From Deltaproteobacteria bacterium (GTDB lineage: Bacteria > Desulfobacterota > DSM-4660 > Desulfatiglandales > B25-G16), in NCBI GenBank assembly GCA_018400255.1, contig JAGYMO010000195.1:1-9813 (forward strand): a stretch of 9,813 bases of DNA, in the 5' to 3' direction. The notes beneath the pieces are model-generated. The model saw only the letters and a list, made by a program, of their open reading frames with translations, was not told the DNA's origin and did not search any database. The position numbers were made by a program, and so were the translations under genes. The stretch's first letter is position 1, and every line of letters begins with the position of its first letter. This document shows positions 6,960 to 9,813 of the stretch, piece by piece.

Positions 6960-7700
6960 TTATTCTTCAAATGCCTGCACCTGATAGGTAGATACACTAA
7001 GTTTTTCTCTTTTCCAGGCATCAGCAGGAAGGCCTGCCTTTCTGCAGAGATGGGACAAGAATTCCTCCTTGCTTGGAAGCTGTTCCCATACCTGCGGCAG
7101 AAATGTGGATTCATAGAATCCCTTGTTTATAATTACTCCATCTACTCCCGGCCTCAATTTATTTAAGAGATCCTCTGCATCTTTGTAGGGTAGCTCCTCA
7201 GGGTAGGTTAGAATGCTTACCTCTATGTCAATTTTTTCAAGCTCCTCTTTGCTCAAAGGGGGGAATCTTGGATCTCTGAATGCAGCATTTATAGCGTTTT
7301 CTTTCACCCCTTCAATCAATGTCTCCCTTGGTATAATGTGGCCGATGCATCCTCTAAGATTCCCACCAATTGTCAATGTAATAAAGGTGCCAAGATTCTC
7401 CTTAAATTTCTCCGATATTTTTTCCCACTCAATTGGAGGCATTTTTTTCTTGTTTAACTCATTTTTTATTGTCTCCCTGGCCAAATTAATGAGATATTTA
7501 CCTTCCTCATCAGATACCTTTTTCACAGTACTCATTTTTTTACACCCCTCTGTTTTTTTTACTGGTACGTTATTTTTGCCATTTGATATCTTTCCTGCCT
7601 TCTCCAAAGATCCAGCACCAAAAACGGTTGGCAAGAGTAATATCATGGCTAATTTAATTAAAAACAGTTTGTCATCTATTATCTTAAAAATCATTCTCAT
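6960..7700 (-). CDS. amrA: AmmeMemoRadiSam system protein A (AMMECR1 domain) with hydrophobic N-terminal extension
   Basis: The C-terminal 190 residues are a full AMMECR1 domain. Numbered from the internal ATG at 7535, conserved stretches are GTFITL (49-54), LRGCIG (60-65), FRDPRFPPL (86-94), IEVSILT (104-110), LRPGVDG (127-133), TFLPQVWEQ (144-152) and KAGLPADAW (166-174). The domain's biochemical role is not established; in many bacteria it accompanies Memo and a radical SAM protein. The frame extends 55 codons upstream to ATG 7700 (also ATG 7694 and TTG 7709), encoding a Lys/Arg-rich start, a hydrophobic run (LFLIKLAMILLLPTVFGA) and a Lys-rich linker, which looks like a signal peptide or anchor. 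The upstream starts have weak ribosome sites, whereas ATG 7535 follows GAGGGG by 9 nt. Both forms may be made; the long form is annotated here. It appears to be the first gene of the cluster. Confidence 0.88.
   Translation of the reverse strand: MRMIFKIIDDKLFLIKLAMILLLPTVFGAGSLEKAGKISNGKNNVPVKKTEGCKKMSTVKKVSDEEGKYLINLARETIKNELNKKKMPPIEWEKISEKFKENLGTFITLTIGGNLRGCIGHIIPRETLIEGVKENAINAAFRDPRFPPLSKEELEKIDIEVSILTYPEELPYKDAEDLLNKLRPGVDGVIINKGFYESTFLPQVWEQLPSKEEFLSHLCRKAGLPADAWKREKLSVSTYQVQAFEE
7545..7550 (-). promoter_or_regulatory. Internal Shine-Dalgarno sequence for a short AmrA form
   Basis: GAGGGG on the minus strand lies 9 nt upstream of the in-frame ATG at 7535, which begins MSTVKKVSDEEG exactly where the AMMECR1 domain starts. 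It could give a 191-residue cytosolic AmrA without the hydrophobic extension. It decides between the long and short start models. Confidence 0.45.
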
Positions 7701-7758
7701 CCATATCAAAAGACACAGGTTTAATGCACTTTTAAAAAACGCTATAATGCTATAACGT

Positions 7759-7906
7759 CCTAAGCTTCATAATAAAATGTCCAGGATGCTTATATCGAGT
7801 AAAATCGTCAGTACGATTTTTATAGTATTCCTCTTACTATATAGAACAGCCATCCAGCGTTGATTACCTGGATATCATAATATTTTCTTAATCTAACAAG
7901 CTTAGG
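7759..7906. repeat. 9-bp inverted repeat bounding 148 bp
   Basis: CCTAAGCTT at 7759-7767 is the exact reverse complement of AAGCTTAGG at 7898-7906. The bounded segment contains both hairpins of this spacer. No target-site duplication flanks it and no transposase is present, so a miniature mobile element is only one possibility; a folded RNA leader is another. Confidence 0.35.
7801..7820. terminator. Weak hairpin, possible terminator of the aldolase gene
   Basis: AAAATCGT (7801-7808), loop CAGT, ACGATTTT (7813-7820) form a perfect 8-bp stem. The T-rich strand at each end could serve as a U tract in either direction. Only two of eight pairs are G-C and it lies 120 nt past the aldolase stop, so it would be a weak terminator at best. 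Confidence 0.3.
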
Positions 7907-7940
7907 CAATCTTAGGTCCTGGCATTGGAATAAGACTGCA

Positions 7941-8846
7941 TCAAATCTCTGCTGAAATTATTCCTCCTTTTGCTAACATTGATCGCAATAAGCCTTGTTG
8001 TTCCTCGCTAATTTTGCTTAATGGTGATCGTGGTGGTCCACCATAGTAGCCAATCCAGTCTAATGCCACCTTTAGGCCTGGAACACCATAGCGGGTTGTG
8101 ACGGCAGCATTGGCGGCTAAAATTTTTAATTGAAGATTTCTGGCTCCCTCATGTTCCCCGTTTTTTGTGTAATTGTAAATATTATAGCATTGCTCTGGAG
8201 CTATATTTCCAAGTGCCATTATTCCGCCTGAAGCACCCATCACAAGAGAAGGATAGAAAAAACCGGCTGAACCCGCAAGGAAAGAAAAATCCTTAGACAT
8301 ACCAGAGATAATATTTCCGGTTTTTACAATGTTCCCGGAGCTATCTTTGATGCCTATGATATTTGGGTGATTTGAAAGCTCTATAACTACCTCTGCGGAG
8401 AGATCAACCCCGGTGTTGGCAGGCATATTATAGAGAATAACAGGCAGGGGCGAATGCTCGGCGAGGTAGAGATAATGTTTAATCATAGCATTATCATCCA
8501 TTTTTGATGGATAATACATGGGTGTAATGATTATGACACAATCTGCTCCAATATTTGCTGCTTGTTCAGTGAATTCAAGGGTAATCTTTGTCGAATCACA
8601 TCCAGTTCCTGCTATAAAAAGCTTATCCTTGGGAATAACCTGTCTGGCCGTTTTAAGGGTCATTAGCTTTTCATCGCGGCTGAGGTAGGTGAATTCTCCA
8701 TTTGAACCAAGCACAAGTAAACCAGACAAGGAAGTTTTGCACCATTTATCAATATTTGCGGAGAATTCATCATAGGCAATGTAACCATTTTCATAAAATG
8801 GTGTGGGTATTGGGGAGTATGCACCTGACAGTATTATTGTTTCCAT
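7941..8846 (-). CDS. DapA-superfamily aldolase, 4-hydroxy-2-oxoglutarate aldolase-like
   Basis: This 301-residue protein is a class I (Schiff-base) aldolase of the dihydrodipicolinate synthase/N-acetylneuraminate lyase family. The Schiff-base lysine is Lys167 in GIKDSSG, with Tyr139 in YNMPANTG and the substrate-carboxylate loop GSNGE (47-51) in place of GTTGE of true DapA. GSNGEF, YYPSKM, PANTGVDL, LAGSAGF, ANAAVTTRYGVPGLK and DWIGYYGGP are features I recall from the mitochondrial 4-hydroxy-2-oxoglutarate aldolase HOGA1, so cleavage of a 4-hydroxy-2-oxo acid to pyruvate plus an aldehyde acid (glyoxylate in HOGA1) is the best guess. A lysine-pathway role is less likely. It is cytoplasmic. The start ATG follows AAGGAAGAG at good spacing. 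It is the most upstream gene on the minus strand, 240 bp from amrA, and no other genes of hydroxyproline or sugar-acid catabolism are in the window. Confidence 0.9.
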   Translation of the reverse strand: METIILSGAYSPIPTPFYENGYIAYDEFSANIDKWCKTSLSGLLVLGSNGEFTYLSRDEKLMTLKTARQVIPKDKLFIAGTGCDSTKITLEFTEQAANIGADCVIIITPMYYPSKMDDNAMIKHYLYLAEHSPLPVILYNMPANTGVDLSAEVVIELSNHPNIIGIKDSSGNIVKTGNIISGMSKDFSFLAGSAGFFYPSLVMGASGGIMALGNIAPEQCYNIYNYTKNGEHEGARNLQLKILAANAAVTTRYGVPGLKVALDWIGYYGGPPRSPLSKISEEQQGLLRSMLAKGGIISAEI

Positions 8847-9007
8847 AATCTCTTCCTTTTAAATTCTTTGTTAATTTTTTGTGAAAATAAGTCAAATGAT
8901 AGTTTTTACCTTATCAGCTATTGCATAATTTTGGGCAACAAGGTTAGGCCTAAAGCATTGTTAATCTATATTTTGCAACAGCCTTCGTGGAGATATATAT
9001 CATTAGT

Positions 9008-9194
9008 AAAAAAGTGAAGGCCCTCTTTTCAATGAGAGAATGTTCTCCATGATAGTTTGCTTAGATTAGAAAGCATAGCATCAAAACCTGATTTAAATAT
9101 ACTTTATAATTAAATGTAAGCTTTTTCAACCTGCTTGATATAAGAATGTTTTTTAGCTATGATTTAAAAAAAACGATAATAAAAAAAGTGAAGG
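9008..9194 (+). repeat. 13-bp direct repeat AAAAAAGTGAAGG, one copy forming the hydrolase ribosome site
   Basis: AAAAAAGTGAAGG occurs at 9008-9020 and 9182-9194. The second copy supplies the GAAGG Shine-Dalgarno sequence 6 nt before the ATG at 9201. The first copy is followed 11 nt later by ATG (9032), but that frame stops after six codons. It may be a remnant of a local duplication or chance in AT-rich DNA. Confidence 0.4.
9032..9050. promoter_or_regulatory. Operator-like imperfect palindrome
   Basis: GAGAA (9036-9040), TG, TTCTC (9043-9047) form a compact dyad. The symmetry continues outward as ATG (9032-9034) and CAT (9048-9050) if one A is bulged. It lies 150 bp upstream of the hydrolase start and 185 bp from the aldolase start, inside a divergent promoter region. 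No regulator gene is adjacent to assign it to. Confidence 0.35.
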
Positions 9195-9200
9195 TTTGCA

Positions 9201-9813
9201 ATGAACGACATTTCAAAAATTGATTATTCTGCATTTGATAGGCCGGAGATATTATTATCATTATTTCACCCAAGGCCAGAACCAGTGAATTTTTTGCCAT
9301 CTGCAGACTCAGAAGACATTGTGATAAATGTAGAGAAGGATATATCTCTGGGCGCCAGATTTTACTTTGTTGGAAAAGATGCTCCAACTATTCTTTTTTT
9401 CCATGGAAATGGAGAGATTGTCGCTGATTATGATGACATAGCTCCACTATATAAAGAGATGGGAATCAATTTCATTCCAGTCGATTATCGTGGATATGGG
9501 CGTTCAAAAGGCAGTCCAACCATTACAACCATGATAAGGGATAGCCATATAGCCTTTGAATACGTAAAAGATTTCCTAAAAAATAAGGGGTGCTCTGATG
9601 TTTTGGTGGTTATGGGAAGATCTCTTGGAAGTGCATGCGCCCTGGAAATTTGCAGTAATTATAAGAAGGACTTTGCAGGTCTTATTATTGAGAGCGGGTT
9701 TGCATATGCCAGGCCGCTGCTTATGCTTTTGGGAGTAGATATGGATGCCATGGGTATAGCCGAAGAGGAGGGCTTTAGAAATATAGATAAGATACGTAGA
9801 TTTGACAAGCCAA
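9201..9813 (+). CDS. Alpha/beta hydrolase, 3' end beyond the window
   Basis: The first 204 residues are visible and the frame is still open at the last base, so the gene is partial. It is a serine hydrolase of the alpha/beta fold. The oxyanion-side motif is HGNGE (68-72), followed by PVDYRGYGRSKGSPT (93-107), and the nucleophile elbow is GRSLG with Ser141. The catalytic Asp and His should lie beyond the window; the last visible residues, FDKP, lead into the strand that normally carries the Asp. There is no signal peptide, so a cytoplasmic location is likely. ATG 9201 is chosen for its GAAGG at 6 nt. The gene is divergent from the aldolase. The substrate cannot be predicted; the family covers esterases, thioesterases, peptidases and related enzymes. 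Confidence 0.9.
   Translation, partial: MNDISKIDYSAFDRPEILLSLFHPRPEPVNFLPSADSEDIVINVEKDISLGARFYFVGKDAPTILFFHGNGEIVADYDDIAPLYKEMGINFIPVDYRGYGRSKGSPTITTMIRDSHIAFEYVKDFLKNKGCSDVLVVMGRSLGSACALEICSNYKKDFAGLIIESGFAYARPLLMLLGVDMDAMGIAEEEGFRNIDKIRRFDKP

Larger units (their letters stand above)
7701..7940. other. 240-bp spacer between the aldolase gene and amrA
   Basis: This is the longest gap within the minus-strand gene run, so it probably separates two transcription units and holds an amrA promoter. It contains a 9-bp inverted repeat (CCTAAGCTT 7759-7767, AAGCTTAGG 7898-7906), a hairpin ATCCAG/CTGGAT (7852-7873), an AT-rich hairpin (7801-7820) and a tandem GCTATAAT/GCTATAAC (7741-7756). A 28-residue hydrophobic frame at 7853-7767 lacks a ribosome site. 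I could not identify a convincing promoter. Confidence 0.5.
8847..9200. other. 354-bp divergent intergenic region
   Basis: This AT-rich spacer lies between the aldolase (minus) and the alpha/beta hydrolase (plus) and should hold both promoters. On the minus strand, TTGACT (8896-8891) is a fair -35 for the aldolase but has no matching -10. It contains an operator-like palindrome (9032-9050) and a duplicated 13-mer (9008-9020, 9182-9194). I see no RNA gene and no open frame longer than about 15 codons beginning with ATG on the plus strand. Confidence 0.6.

Noticed and set aside
7213..7755. 180-codon open frame on the plus strand opposite amrA
   Set aside because: It lies antisense to the well-conserved AMMECR1 domain, its translation is a low-complexity Ser/Phe/Leu-rich shadow and it has no ribosome site.
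7759..7906. Miniature inverted-repeat transposable element
   Set aside because: Inverted repeats of 9 bp are present, but there is no flanking target duplication and no second copy in the window; kept only as a repeat.
8847..9200. tRNA or structured RNA in the AT-rich spacer
   Set aside because: No cloverleaf, no CCA or T-loop GTTCRA pattern and no long GC stem was found on either strand.

Overview
The window is a gene-dense stretch of bacterial chromosome that looks moderately AT-rich by eye. It carries seven recognisable protein genes plus one very small candidate gene. No tRNA, rRNA, CRISPR array, insertion sequence or phage gene is visible. The gene set (large hybrid sensor kinase, AmmeMemoRadiSam proteins, membrane-fused spermidine-synthase-like protein, metallo-hydrolase) fits an anaerobic or microaerophilic member of the Desulfobacterota/deltaproteobacterial group. 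That placement is inferred from the style of the proteins and is not proven.

Layout. Positions 1-2214 (minus): membrane-anchored PAS/HisKA/HATPase/receiver hybrid histidine kinase, with its stop codon exactly at the window edge. Positions 2215-2634: 420-bp divergent intergenic region with AT-rich repeats and a good promoter placed almost on the next start codon. Positions 2635-3528 (plus): metallo-beta-lactamase-fold hydrolase. It converges, with only 8 bp between stop codons, on a minus-strand cluster that reads, in transcription order, AmrA (AMMECR1 domain, 7700-6960), a 12-14-TM membrane protein with a central spermidine-synthase-like domain (6902-4812), a 32-codon small ORF (4810-4712), and AmrS (AmmeMemoRadiSam radical SAM enzyme, 4712-3537). 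Upstream on the same strand lies a DapA-superfamily aldolase that closely resembles 4-hydroxy-2-oxoglutarate aldolase (8846-7941). A 354-bp divergent spacer then leads to the 5' part of an alpha/beta hydrolase (9201 to the window end, plus).

The most interesting part is the amrA / speE-like / small ORF / amrS cluster. The usual third partner, Memo, is absent from the window, and a membrane spermidine-synthase-like protein sits between amrA and amrS. The other components also show envelope signals: AmrA has a signal-peptide-like extension, AmrS has a Tat-like leader, and hand topology puts the synthase-like domain outside the cytoplasm. The small ORF exactly fills the gap between the membrane protein and AmrS. 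It has the same 8-nt Shine-Dalgarno sequence as amrS and overlaps the amrS start as TGATG, so the cluster looks translationally coupled. Whether this is a membrane- or periplasm-associated variant of AmmeMemoRadiSam is an inference to be tested.
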